Below are positions 36,520-47,114 of a DNA stretch of 64,000 nt, in pieces. The DNA is from Oxalobacteraceae bacterium CAVE-383 (GTDB lineage: Bacteria; Pseudomonadota; Gammaproteobacteria; Burkholderiales; Burkholderiaceae_D). Each line of letters starts with the position of its first letter. The stretch's first letter is position 1. The position numbers and the translations under genes were made by a program. The notes beneath the pieces were generated by a model. It did no database searches and had not been told where the DNA came from. It saw only the letters and a list, made by a program, of their open reading frames with translations. The DNA is taken from positions 1 to 64,000 of the forward strand of contig REGP01000001.1 of the NCBI GenBank assembly GCA_004134995.1, read 5' to 3'.

Positions 36520-37773
36520 TTAGTGTGCGGCCCACTGGATCGTGCTGAGATCGATCCCATCCTTGTACATATCCCACAATGGCGACAATTCGCGCAGTTT
36601 CTCCACCTTGCTCTTGAGCAGCGAAATCGTGAAATCGACTTCTTCTTCGGTAGTGAAACGGCCGATCGTGAAGCGGATCGAGCTGTGCGCCAGTTCGTCG
36701 CTGCGGCCCAAGGCGCGCAGCACATACGACGGTTCCAGGCTGGCCGAGGTGCAGGCCGAACCGGACGACACTGCGATATCCTTGATCGCCATCAGCAGCG
36801 ATTCGCCTTCGACGTAGTTGAAACTGACATTCAGGTTATGCGGCACGCGATGCGACATGTCGCCGTTGACGTAAACCTCTTCGATGTCCATCAGGCCCTT
36901 GCGCAGGCGTTCCTGCAGCGCGGCGATGCGGACCAGCTCTTCCTTCATTTCCACGCGCGCCAGGCGGAACGATTCGCCCATGCCGACGATCTGGTGCGTC
37001 GCCAGCGTGCCGGAACGCAGGCCGCGCTCATGGCCGCCGCCGTGGATCTGGGCTTCGATGCGGATGCGCGGTTTGCGGCGGACGTACAGCGCGCCGATGC
37101 CCTTCGGACCGTAGGTCTTGTGGGCGCAGAAACTCATCAGGTCTACCTTCCAGTTGGCCAGATCGATTTCGACCTTGCCGGTGGCTTGCGCTGCGTCGCA
37201 ATGGAATATGATGCCCTTGGAACGGCACAGTTCGCCGATTTCCGGGATAGGCTGGATCACGCCGATTTCGTTGTTGACCAGCATCACCGACACCAGGATG
37301 GTGTCAGGACGGATCGCCGCTTCCAGCTGTTCCACTGTAATCAGGCCGTCGTCCTGGGGCTGCAGGTAGGTCGCTGAAAAACCTTCGCGTTCGAGTTCGC
37401 GCACGGTATCGAGCACGGCCTTGTGCTCGGTCTTGACCGTGATGATGTGCTTGCCTTTGGTTTGATAGAAATGCGCCGCGCCCTTGAGAGCCAGGTTGTT
37501 GCTCTCGGTGGCGCCGGAAGTCCAGATGATTTCGCGCGGATCGGCGTTGACCAGCTTGGCGACTTCCTCGCGTGCTTCTTCAACGGCCGCTTCGGCATCC
37601 CAGCCGTACATGTGGCTGCGCGAAGCGGGATTGCCGAATTGGGCGCGCAGATACGGAATCATCTTGTCGGCGACGCGCGGATCGACCGGCGTGGTGGCCG
37701 AGTAATCCATATAGATAGGGAAGTGCGGCGCCTTCAGTGTATCCAGCAGCTTTTGTTCGAGCGGTGCATTCAT
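36520..37773 (-). CDS. iscS: Cysteine desulfurase IscS
   Basis: PLP enzyme (417 residues) that takes sulfur from cysteine for Fe-S clusters, tRNA thiolation and, through FdhD, formate dehydrogenase. Visible residues: [14 protein letters not shown] at the start, [13 protein letters not shown] lysine in [10 protein letters not shown], and the persulfide cysteine in [17 protein letters not shown]. The start at 37773 follows GGAG; a longer frame adds seven residues. Confidence 0.97.
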   Translation of the reverse strand: MNAPLEQKLLDTLKAPHFPIYMDYSATTPVDPRVADKMIPYLRAQFGNPASRSHMYGWDAEAAVEEAREEVAKLVNADPREIIWTSGATESNNLALKGAAHFYQTKGKHIITVKTEHKAVLDTVRELEREGFSATYLQPQDDGLITVEQLEAAIRPDTILVSVMLVNNEIGVIQPIPEIGELCRSKGIIFHCDAAQATGKVEIDLANWKVDLMSFCAHKTYGPKGIGALYVRRKPRIRIEAQIHGGGHERGLRSGTLATHQIVGMGESFRLARVEMKEELVRIAALQERLRKGLMDIEEVYVNGDMSHRVPHNLNVSFNYVEGESLLMAIKDIAVSSGSACTSASLEPSYVLRALGRSDELAHSSIRFTIGRFTTEEEVDFTISLLKSKVEKLRELSPLWDMYKDGIDLSTIQWAAH

Positions 37774-37790
37774 GATATTTGGAACTCCAT

Positions 37791-38261
37791 TCAAGCAGCG
37801 TGGGTGCGATGGATGACGACCACGCTTTGTTCATTATTCTTCTGTTCCTGCTGATCGACCAGATCTTGCAGCGATACAGAATCCAGATACTCAACCATTT
37901 TCTCGTTCAGCGTCGACCATAGCTCGTGAGTCATGCAGCGCGAGCCGCCCGGCCGTTCGACGCCATGGCAATTTTCCTTGCCGCCACACTGGGTGGCATC
38001 CAACGGCTCGTCCACGGCGATAATAATATCGGCGATCGTCACGTCTTCGGCGCGGCGCCCAAGGTTATAGCCGCCGCCCGGACCGCGCACCGACGCCACG
38101 ATGTTGTGGCGGCGCAACTTGCCGAACAATTGTTCCAGATACGATAAGGAAATTTCCTGCCGTTCGCTGATGGCGGACAAGGTCACCGGCCCTTTGCCGT
38201 GGCGCAAAGCCAGATCGATCATTGCCGTGACAGCAAAACGGCCTTTAGTAGTCAATCGCAT
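37791..38261 (-). CDS. iscR: Fe-S cluster-sensing regulator IscR
   Basis: 156-residue Rrf2-family repressor that binds [2Fe-2S] and represses the isc operon when clusters are plentiful. Winged-helix [19 protein letters not shown] at the start; cluster ligands in CGGKENCHG and RCMTH with the nearby histidine. GGGAG lies nine bases before the ATG. The C-terminal tail is longer than in some homologues. Confidence 0.97.
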   Translation of the reverse strand: MRLTTKGRFAVTAMIDLALRHGKGPVTLSAISERQEISLSYLEQLFGKLRRHNIVASVRGPGGGYNLGRRAEDVTIADIIIAVDEPLDATQCGGKENCHGVERPGGSRCMTHELWSTLNEKMVEYLDSVSLQDLVDQQEQKNNEQSVVVIHRTHAA

Positions 38262-38339
38262 GAAATTTCCACTCCCGAGACACACGCAAGTCTGCAAACG
38301 TAGGTCTGAATTTCCCTGTTTCCGAAACGCTTGAACGTA

Positions 38340-38373
38340 AGTATAACAAAACCTGAGTGATATTGTCAGGTAT
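38340..38373 (-). promoter_or_regulatory. iscR promoter with overlapping IscR type 1 site
   Basis: On the minus strand -35 CTGACA (38369-38364), 18-base spacer and -10 TATACT (38345-38340). The segment 38373-38351 fits the published type 1 IscR consensus at 21 of 23 positions by eye and covers the -35, consistent with autorepression by cluster-loaded IscR. Confidence 0.75.
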
Positions 38374-38410
38374 TGTAAAAGGGTTATTGCGTAACATTTC
38401 TTTTCAGGAA

Positions 38411-40507
<2,097 letters not shown>

Positions 40508-40623
40508 TTCGATTCGACCTTTGGTAGAATGATGCGTTACAAAACGGTGCTCGGCTTGTGGCTAGGCACTTCATCCACCGCCTGCAAAGTGTCCGATTGC
40601 AGTCAACTTTTTATGTTATCACG

Positions 40624-41841
40624 ATGACCGCCTCTTCTTCCGCCTCCCTCTTGACCGCCATTGAAATGGCCCCCCGCGACCCGATTCTCGGTATCACCGA
40701 AGGATTCAACGCGGACAAAAACCCGAACAAAACCAATCTTGGCGTCGGTGTGTATTACGACGACAACGGCAAAGTGCCTTTGCTGGAATGCGTGCAGAAA
40801 GCGGAAGCGCAACTGGCGGCAAAACTGTCGCCGCGCACCTATTTGCCGATCGACGGACTGGCGGCCTACGACAAAGCGGTGCAAGAACTTGTATTTGGCG
40901 CCGATAGCGCGGTAGTTCAAGAGAAACGTGCAATTACCGTGCAGGCCATCGGCGGCACCGGCGCGCTGAAGCTGGGCGCGGACTTCCTGAAGCGTTTCTC
41001 GCCTGCGAATGCGCAGGTCTATATCAGCAACCCGAGCTGGGAAAACCACCGCGCGCTGTTCGAATCGGCCGGTTTCGTTGTAAATGATTACCCTTATTAC
41101 GACGCGGCCACCCGCGGCGTCGACTTCGCCGCCATGCTGGCGTCGCTGAAGGCCATGCCGGCCGGCTCGATCGTCGTGCTGCACGCCTGCTGCCACAATC
41201 CTACCGGCGCCGACCTGAGCGAAGCGCAATGGACCGAGGTCATCAAGGCGGTCACCGAAGGCCATCTGGTGCCGTTCCTGGACATGGCCTACCAGGGCTT
41301 CGGCGACGGCATCGATGAAGACGGCAAGGTGGTGCGCCGTTTTGCCGATGCGGGCGGCGCGCTGTTCGTATCGAACTCCTTTTCGAAATCGTTCTCGCTG
41401 TATGGCGAACGCGTCGGCGCATTGAGCATCGTCGCCGCCAGCACCGAAGAAGCGGCGCGCGTGCTGTCGCAAATGAAGCGCGTGGTGCGCACCAACTATT
41501 CCAATCCGCCTATCCATGGCGGCCAGGTGGTTGCGACGACTCTGGCATCGCCGGAACTGCGCGCCTTGTGGGAAAAGGAACTGGCCGGGATGCGGGTGCG
41601 TATCCGTGAAATGCGCCAGTTGCTGGTTGCCAAGCTGAAGGCCAAGGCGCCTGCGCACGATTTCGATTTCGTGGTCAAGCAGCGCGGCATGTTCTCGTAC
41701 TCCGGCCTGACCAAGCCGCAAGTCGATCGCCTGCGCGACGAATATTCGATCTACGCGGTCGATACAGGCCGTATCTGCGTCGCTGCGCTGAACACCGGCA
41801 ATATCGATGCGGTGGTCGACGCCATTGCAGCGGTGCTGTAA
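40624..41841 (+). CDS. Aspartate/aromatic amino acid aminotransferase (class I)
   Basis: PLP enzyme of 405 residues, subgroup I-alpha (AspC/TyrB). It has GVYYDDNGKVPLL, AIGGTGALKLGADF, HNPTGADLSE and PLP lysine in SNSFSKSFSLYGERVGAL. Whether aspartate or aromatic substrates dominate cannot be decided. Start MTASSSASLL at 40624 fits the family; an upstream frame adds 22 residues without homology. Confidence 0.93.
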   Translation: MTASSSASLLTAIEMAPRDPILGITEGFNADKNPNKTNLGVGVYYDDNGKVPLLECVQKAEAQLAAKLSPRTYLPIDGLAAYDKAVQELVFGADSAVVQEKRAITVQAIGGTGALKLGADFLKRFSPANAQVYISNPSWENHRALFESAGFVVNDYPYYDAATRGVDFAAMLASLKAMPAGSIVVLHACCHNPTGADLSEAQWTEVIKAVTEGHLVPFLDMAYQGFGDGIDEDGKVVRRFADAGGALFVSNSFSKSFSLYGERVGALSIVAASTEEAARVLSQMKRVVRTNYSNPPIHGGQVVATTLASPELRALWEKELAGMRVRIREMRQLLVAKLKAKAPAHDFDFVVKQRGMFSYSGLTKPQVDRLRDEYSIYAVDTGRICVAALNTGNIDAVVDAIAAVL

Positions 41842-41872
41842 AAGAATTCTTGTTTAAAAGACGATGAATGCT

Positions 41873-41902
41873 TTGACAGAAGTTGGAATGTGAGTCTATA
41901 AT
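41873..41902 (+). promoter_or_regulatory. Promoter of tRNA-Asn
   Basis: Perfect TTGACA (41873-41878) and perfect TATAAT (41897-41902) with an 18-base spacer, about 15 bases before the tRNA. Confidence 0.88.
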
Positions 41903-41917
41903 CCTGCTTCTTTCTTT

Positions 41918-41993
41918 TCCCTGATAGCTCAGTTGGTAGAGCGACGGACTGTTAATCCGCAGGTCCCTGGTTCGAGTCCAGGTCGGGGAGCCA
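41918..41993 (+). tRNA. tRNA-Asn (GTT)
   Basis: 76 bases including encoded CCA. Acceptor TCCCTGA pairs with TCGGGGA; D loop AGCTCAGTTGGTAGAGC; anticodon GTT at 41951-41953 in the loop ACTGTTAATC; T arm with GGTTCGAGTCC. Strong promoter before and terminator after, so a single-gene unit. Confidence 0.98.
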
Positions 41994-41999
41994 GAATTC

Positions 42000-42032
42000 A
42001 AAAGGCCCATGTCGCGAGACGTGGGCCTTTTT
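42000..42032 (+). terminator. Terminator of tRNA-Asn
   Basis: AAAAGGCCCATGTC pairs with GACGTGGGCCTTTT (one G-T pair) around GCGA, ending in a T-run. Confidence 0.87.
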
Positions 42033-42157
42033 CTGTTTACCGTTTTGTTGTCCCGTCATCCGATTTGTGTTTCCGCTTCGGGCCACAAGCGCGGAAACAA
42101 ATATTTTGTGCGCGCTCGATTGCCTGATGGGGATGGCGATTAATTTGGTGAATATTA

Positions 42158-42182
42158 TTTATTTTAATTTAATTAAAATAAA
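42158..42182. repeat. Perfect AT-only palindrome
   Basis: TTTATTTTAATT (42158-42169) and its exact complement (42171-42182) with one base between. It lies in an AT-rich part of the 280-base gap between tRNA-Asn and the permease gene; apart from the tRNA terminator no gene is seen in that gap. Confidence 0.5.
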
Positions 42183-42273
42183 TCAGAAAAACAATAGCTT
42201 GAAAATATTTTGGCGAATGCGTTGGTGAAGGACTCAACTGAGTCGGTGAGCCCTTTTTCCGGCGATAACTGGA

Positions 42274-43350
42274 CTAAAGCACCATCACCCCAATCAATCC
42301 CGCAATCACGCCGACCAGCATGGTCAAGGCAGTGACCGTGAGCAACACCCGGGGCGTGAAGGATTTGCGCAGCATCAGCAGCGAGGGCAGGCTGATGCTC
42401 GGCAGGGTCATCAGCAAGGCGACCGCGGGTGCAATGCCCAGACCCAGCGCCAGCATCGACTGCACGATCGGAATTTCAGCCGCGGTCGGGATCACGAACA
42501 AAGTCCCGATCACCGCGAACGCAACGATCCACGGCAGGCTGTTGCCGATGGATGCATCGATATGCGGAAACAGCCAGACGCGCGCTGCCCCCAGCGCCAG
42601 CACCGCCACGATGTAAACCGGAATGGTGCTCCAGAAAAGCTGCCACAGCTTCTGCATCCAGCGTCCCAGGAAAGCCTGTTGATCCGGTGTCGCGGCCTCG
42701 GCGGCGGCGTCCACGGCGGCCTGCGGCATCGATTCAGGCTTGGCGATGCGCTGCGCGATCAGCGACACGCCGAGCACCAGCGCTACCCCCGCCACCAGCC
42801 GCAAAGCGGTAAAGCCCCAGCCCAGTACGAAGCCCATGAACACCAGCGTTGCCGGATTCAGCACCGGATTGGCGATCCAGAATGCCAGCGCCGCGCCGAC
42901 CGATACCTGTTGCCGGCGCATCCCCGCAACCACCGGCGCGGCGCAGCAGCTGCACATCATGCCCGGCAGCGCGAACAATCCGCCGCGCATGGTCGATGCA
43001 ATGCCAGCCTGCCCGAATAGCCGCAGCAGCCAATCGCGCGGAATCAGCACTTGCACCAGCGAACCGAGAATCACGCCCAGCACGGCCGCTTTCCAGATTG
43101 CCAGGAAATAGACTTTGGCATAGGCCAGTGCGGCGGCCATCGGTGAATCGGCGCCGTCGGCCAGGATCGATGCGCCGATGCTGTGCTTGTCGGCAGCGAC
43201 GAAGGATTTGAGGTAGTAGGGAGACCATTTGACGTAGTACAGGCCGACGATGGCCACCAGCAGAAACAAGGCCGGTTTCAGCCAGGCGGCCGGGTTGCGT
43301 GCAAAGGGTGAAGGCCCCGGCGACAAAGGCGAAGAAGAAAAGTTGTCCAT
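42274..43350 (-). CDS. DUF318 (ArsP/SO_0444-like) permease
   Basis: 358-residue inner-membrane protein with about eight hydrophobic segments in two halves. The family centre GMMCSCCAAPVVAGMRRQQ with paired cysteines, followed by GAALAFWIANPVLNPATL, identifies the DUF318 permease family, members of which export organoarsenicals or are of unknown use. No ars gene is near, so the substrate is open. The ATG at 43350 follows AGGA; a TTG three codons upstream is less likely. Confidence 0.78.
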   Translation of the reverse strand: MDNFSSSPLSPGPSPFARNPAAWLKPALFLLVAIVGLYYVKWSPYYLKSFVAADKHSIGASILADGADSPMAAALAYAKVYFLAIWKAAVLGVILGSLVQVLIPRDWLLRLFGQAGIASTMRGGLFALPGMMCSCCAAPVVAGMRRQQVSVGAALAFWIANPVLNPATLVFMGFVLGWGFTALRLVAGVALVLGVSLIAQRIAKPESMPQAAVDAAAEAATPDQQAFLGRWMQKLWQLFWSTIPVYIVAVLALGAARVWLFPHIDASIGNSLPWIVAFAVIGTLFVIPTAAEIPIVQSMLALGLGIAPAVALLMTLPSISLPSLLMLRKSFTPRVLLTVTALTMLVGVIAGLIGVMVL

Positions 43351-43402
43351 GTTGTGCAATTCCTGGATTGAAAGAATGTCGCATCATACTCCGGCGGGGG
43401 TC

Positions 43403-45079
43403 TCAACATCCCGCCACAATCCAGCGCGATGCCTTTTCCGCAATCATCAAAGTGGGACTATTGGTATTCCCGCTGGTAATCGTCGGCATGATGCTGGCGT
43501 CCACAACGCGCAATCCGGCTACGCCCCTTACGCGCAAATGGCTGTCGACGACAGCCGCCGGATCGTTATCCGCGCCCATTTTTGCAGTGCCGACCGGATG
43601 GAAAATGGTGGTCGCGATATCGCCGGCCAGGATGGCCAGCTCCTCGTCGGTTTGATATTGCAAGCCGGGCCGCCATTCTTCCGGCAGATACTTGGCCAGC
43701 GCCGGCTGCGCGACTATCTTGCGCGTCATCCGCAGGGAGTCGGCGGCGACTTTGCGGTCGTCGTCGGTGCTCAGATAATTCGGCGCAATCGCGGGCGCAT
43801 CTTCGAATCGGCCGCTTTTGAGCGTGACGCTGCCGCGGCTGGTCGGGTTGATATTGCAGACGCTGGCGGTGAAAGCGGAAAACGCATGCAGCGGCTGGCC
43901 GAAGGCATCGAGGCTCAGCGGTTGCACGTGATACTGGATATTCGGATACGGGCGGGATGGATCGCTGCGAGTGAAGGCGCCGAGTTGCGAAGGCGCCATG
44001 CTCATCGGACCGCTGCGGGCGAGTAAATATTCGAGACCGATTTTGGTCTTGCCCCATAAATTGCCGGCCAGGATATTCAGCGTCTTGACGCCATGCACCT
44101 TGAAGACGGCGCGTATCTGCAGATGATCCTGCAGATTGCTGCCGACGGCGGGGGCATCTTTCAAAACGGGTATGCCGTGCTTTTGCAGAAGCGCCGCCGG
44201 GCCGATGCCGGAAAGCTGGAGGATATGCGGCGAGCCTATCGCGCCGGCGCTGAGAATGACTTCCCCCGCGGCCTTGACAATCATGGCCCGGTCTTGCCGC
44301 ACCAGTTCGACGCCGGCGCAGCGCAAGGCGCCATCGGGATCTTTCTCAATGATCAGCCGCTTGACGTGCGCGCGCGTCCATACCGTCAGGTTGGGACGCG
44401 TCTTTTGAATCGGCCGCAGAAACGCCTTGGAGGCATTCCAGCGCCAGCCGCCGCGCTGGTTGACTTCAAAATAGCTGACGCCATGGTTATCGCCCTGATT
44501 GAAGTCGTCGCTGGCGGGCAGGCCGGCCTCTTGCGCCGCCGTCGCAAAGGCATCGAGAATTTCCCAGCGCAGGCGCTGTTTTTCCACACGCCATTCGCCG
44601 CCCGTGCCATGCATGGCGGCGAAATCGAGAGCCGTGCCGAGGAGACTGCCCGACTTGGATGGGTCAAGCCGGTAGTGGCTTTCGTGCGCCGTGAAATCCT
44701 TCAGCGAATGCTGCCACGACCATTCTGCGTCGCCGGTAAGCGCAGCCCAGTGATCGTAGTCGCGCGCTTGCCCGCGCATGTAAATCATGCCGTTGATGCT
44801 GGAACAGCCGCCGAGTATTTTGCCGCGCGGATAAAGCAGCCGTCGTCCGTTCAGGCCGGCGTCGGGTTCGGTGCGGAAACACCAGTCGGTGCGCGGATTG
44901 TCGATGCAATACAGATAGCCGACGGGGATGTGTATCCAATGGTAGTTGTCTTCCGGTCCCGCTTCGAGCAGCAGCACCCGCTTCGAAGGATCTTTGCTCA
45001 GGCGGTTCGCAAGCAGGCAGCCGGCAGTGCCGGCGCCGATGATGATGAAGTCGAATTCCTGCGACACATTTTCAGTCAT
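43403..45079 (-). CDS. GMC-family FAD-dependent oxidoreductase
   Basis: 558-residue flavoprotein like choline or alcohol dehydrogenases. The N-terminal FAD-binding DFIIIGAGTAGCLLANRL, GMC signature 1 (GKILGGCSSINGMIYMRGQ), signature 2 (GAIGSPHILQLSGIGP) and the C-terminal catalytic histidine in TIFHPVGTAKMG are present. AGGAGGAG sets the start at 45079. Substrate unknown; it borders the aromatic-catabolism region. Confidence 0.9.
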   Translation of the reverse strand: MTENVSQEFDFIIIGAGTAGCLLANRLSKDPSKRVLLLEAGPEDNYHWIHIPVGYLYCIDNPRTDWCFRTEPDAGLNGRRLLYPRGKILGGCSSINGMIYMRGQARDYDHWAALTGDAEWSWQHSLKDFTAHESHYRLDPSKSGSLLGTALDFAAMHGTGGEWRVEKQRLRWEILDAFATAAQEAGLPASDDFNQGDNHGVSYFEVNQRGGWRWNASKAFLRPIQKTRPNLTVWTRAHVKRLIIEKDPDGALRCAGVELVRQDRAMIVKAAGEVILSAGAIGSPHILQLSGIGPAALLQKHGIPVLKDAPAVGSNLQDHLQIRAVFKVHGVKTLNILAGNLWGKTKIGLEYLLARSGPMSMAPSQLGAFTRSDPSRPYPNIQYHVQPLSLDAFGQPLHAFSAFTASVCNINPTSRGSVTLKSGRFEDAPAIAPNYLSTDDDRKVAADSLRMTRKIVAQPALAKYLPEEWRPGLQYQTDEELAILAGDIATTIFHPVGTAKMGADNDPAAVVDSHLRVRGVAGLRVVDASIMPTITSGNTNSPTLMIAEKASRWIVAGC

Positions 45080-45152
45080 GGGCTTATCTCCTCCTGCCGA
45101 CCCTATGGATGAAAGAGTACCATCATAACCATCGACAAGTATGGAGAACGCC

Positions 45153-45425
45153 ATGGCTGAAAAATGCACGCATCTTGACCAGATCCAGGTCGCCAATACG
45201 GATAAACACTATTGCGAGGAGTGCGCGGCCAGTGGCGGCACCTGGCTTCATCTGCGCCTGTGCCTCGCCTGCGGCCATGTCGGATGCTGCGATTCTTCGC
45301 CGAACCGCCATGCAAGCAAGCATTACCGTGACACCAGCCACCCGCTGATGCGGTCGATCGAGCCGGGCGAAACCTGGGTCTGGTGCTATGTCGACAAGAC
45401 GGTGGCGGGGGTGTTGGAATCCTGA
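45153..45425 (+). CDS. UBP-type zinc finger protein
   Basis: 90-residue zf-UBP domain protein. Zinc-binding residues C5, H7, C21, C24, C37, C40, C45, H53, H57 and H63 fit the ubiquitin-hydrolase zinc-finger fold. Bacterial stand-alone members are small and uncharacterised. GGAG six bases upstream favours ATG 45153 over 45141. Confidence 0.82.
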   Translation: MAEKCTHLDQIQVANTDKHYCEECAASGGTWLHLRLCLACGHVGCCDSSPNRHASKHYRDTSHPLMRSIEPGETWVWCYVDKTVAGVLES

Positions 45426-45431
45426 GCCGGA

Positions 45432-45959
45432 TCAATCGCCTTCCGGTTCGATCCGAAGCGCTTGTATGACACGCGCATGCATGTTGTAGCTTGCCGCCAG
45501 AACGGTCAATTCAACGATCTGACGATCATTGAAATGGGCGGGCAGCGCATCGTAGATGGTATCTTCGACATCGATATTACCGGTCACCGAATCGGTATAC
45601 GCAAGCACCGCGCGTTCTTTCGCATCGAAGAATCTGCTTTCGCGCCAGTTCGCCAATGCATGGCATTCGTCCAGCGTAACGCCGTCGGCTTCCGCCAACA
45701 CGGGGATGTGCTGCTTTAGCGCGTATGCGTTGCGGCAAAGGCAGGCGATGCGAATAATCACCAGCTCCCTGAGCCGTCCGTCCAGCGTTGTTTTCCACCG
45801 GACTGCGTTGAAGTGCTCAACCCACGATTCGGCCAGCGGGAGCGCGTTCATCAATACCTTATGCGACTTCAGCAGCGTGCCGTTGCCGCGGCCTTTGCGC
45901 AGCTTTCCGGCGAGGCTTGCGAGTTCAGGCTCGTCGCCTGTGACCATGCGGACTCTCAT
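45432..45959 (-). CDS. Carboxymuconolactone decarboxylase-like protein
   Basis: 175-residue helical AhpD/CMD-fold protein. The core RELVIIRIACLCRNAYALKQ followed by H and the later NDRQIVELTVLAASYNMHAR resemble the gamma-carboxymuconolactone decarboxylase family, although the usual CxxC-H peroxidase pair is not clear (only CLC). Divergent from the IclR gene, with which it shares a 40-base promoter element. Could be a decarboxylase of an aromatic pathway or a peroxide-defence protein. Confidence 0.75.
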   Translation of the reverse strand: MRVRMVTGDEPELASLAGKLRKGRGNGTLLKSHKVLMNALPLAESWVEHFNAVRWKTTLDGRLRELVIIRIACLCRNAYALKQHIPVLAEADGVTLDECHALANWRESRFFDAKERAVLAYTDSVTGNIDVEDTIYDALPAHFNDRQIVELTVLAASYNMHARVIQALRIEPEGD

Positions 45960-46050
45960 ATATTCGCTCCCGTTCGATTAATGCCAGGTTCCATCAAGTT
46001 TACTCAAATCGACCGAGGTTTTGTCGCATCCGCAGATTCCGCTGTTCATT

Positions 46051-46090
46051 TTAGTTTTGATAATATACAATCAATTTAGCAATTTTGAAA
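46051..46090. promoter_or_regulatory. 40-bp conserved promoter element, copy 1
   Basis: Starts TTAGTTTTGATAATATACAA and continues AATTTAGCA. It matches 52051-52090 at 35 of 40 positions. Inside is the dyad TTGAT-N8-ATCAA (46057-46074). It lies between the divergent CMD-like and iclR genes. Confidence 0.6.
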
Positions 46091-46106
46091 TTTATTGGGG
46101 CGACAA

Positions 46107-46973
46107 ATGGTAAATACCAAAAAGAAGACAGCGCCGCCGGTCCTGGAGTTGCCGGGCGATGAAGCGCCTGCCGGCAATACGGTTGAATTGATCGGCCGCA
46201 AGGGAATTCAGTCGGTTGAAGTGGGTTACCGATTATTGAATGCGCTGCAATTGAGCAAGCGGCCGCTGACATTGACCGCGCTCTCTGAAGCAACCGGCAT
46301 GACGCCGAGCAAGTGCCATGGCTATCTGTCGAGCTTTCTGCGCGTCGGCCTGATCGTGCAAAAGGAAAGCGGCGGTCTTTACGATCTGGGGCCATCGGCC
46401 TTGCGGCTGGGCCTGACGGCGCTGGAACGCGTCGACGCCTTGCAGGAAGCGCGTGCCGCCATGGGACAGCTGCGCGACGATTTGCAGGAGACCATCGTGC
46501 TGTCGGTCTGGGGCAATCACGGACCGACCGTGGTCTATAAGCAGGAAGGATCGCGCTGGTCGCCGCTGAGCGTGCGGGTCGGCGTAGTGCTGCCGGTGCT
46601 GTCGGCCACCGGCATGGTGCTACTGTCGGGTTCCAAGCCGGAAGCCATCGATGGCCTGCTGCGCAAGGAATGGGAAGCCGCGCCGTCGGACAGCCCATGG
46701 AAGGCCAGCTCCATCAAAGAACTGCATGCACTGCTGGAAAGCATACGCGTCAAGCATATCGTCAAGGGCCGCGGCAACATCTTTCCGGGCTATTCGGGCA
46801 TCTGCTCGCCAATCTACGACCATGAAGGCGCGGTTTGCGCCGCGCTGATGGCGATGGGGCCGGTGCCGCAGTTCGACCGCGACGAAAACGGACCGAACGC
46901 CGATATCCTGCGCCGGGCCGCGGCGGGCGTGTCGGAGCGCATCGGCTGGCGCGGCGACAACGCGGCAACATGA
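46107..46973 (+). CDS. IclR-family transcriptional regulator
   Basis: 288 residues: N-terminal winged helix (SVEVGYRLLNALQLSKRPLT, then SEATGMTPSKCHGYLSSFLR as the recognition region) and a C-terminal effector-binding IclR domain from about residue 105. Members often activate or repress aromatic-acid catabolism. The ATG at 46107 follows GGGGCG. The 40-base element in its own promoter recurs before the VanA-like oxygenase gene, suggesting control of both (inference). Confidence 0.9.
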   Translation: MVNTKKKTAPPVLELPGDEAPAGNTVELIGRKGIQSVEVGYRLLNALQLSKRPLTLTALSEATGMTPSKCHGYLSSFLRVGLIVQKESGGLYDLGPSALRLGLTALERVDALQEARAAMGQLRDDLQETIVLSVWGNHGPTVVYKQEGSRWSPLSVRVGVVLPVLSATGMVLLSGSKPEAIDGLLRKEWEAAPSDSPWKASSIKELHALLESIRVKHIVKGRGNIFPGYSGICSPIYDHEGAVCAALMAMGPVPQFDRDENGPNADILRRAAAGVSERIGWRGDNAAT

Positions 46974-46974
46974 G

Positions 46975-47100
46975 AGGCTGTTGTGAAATGGGGCAAGGCC
47001 GGGTGTTGTGCGAAGTGAGGTAAAGGAGGAGACGGCCGAAGGCCGGCGGGGGACACGAACGCAGTACAACGCCCGGCCTTGCCCCATTTCACAACAGCCT
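46975..47100. repeat. Long inverted repeat with conserved core (copy 2)
   Basis: 126 bases filling the gap between iclR and the SDR gene, from two bases after the iclR stop to just before the SDR ribosome-binding site. Perfect 29-bp arms (46975-47003 and 47072-47100), one T/G mismatch, then GTTGT/ACAAC. The 68-base centre equals copy 1 (26630-26765) in reverse complement with four differences; the outer arms are unlike those of copy 1. Confidence 0.85.
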
Positions 47101-47114
47101 TAAGGAGACAAAAA

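Noticed and set aside
41918-41993. tRNA-Asn as attachment site of the peptide island
   Set aside because: The island is about 20 kb away, and no duplicated tRNA end or integrase gene is seen at either island border.
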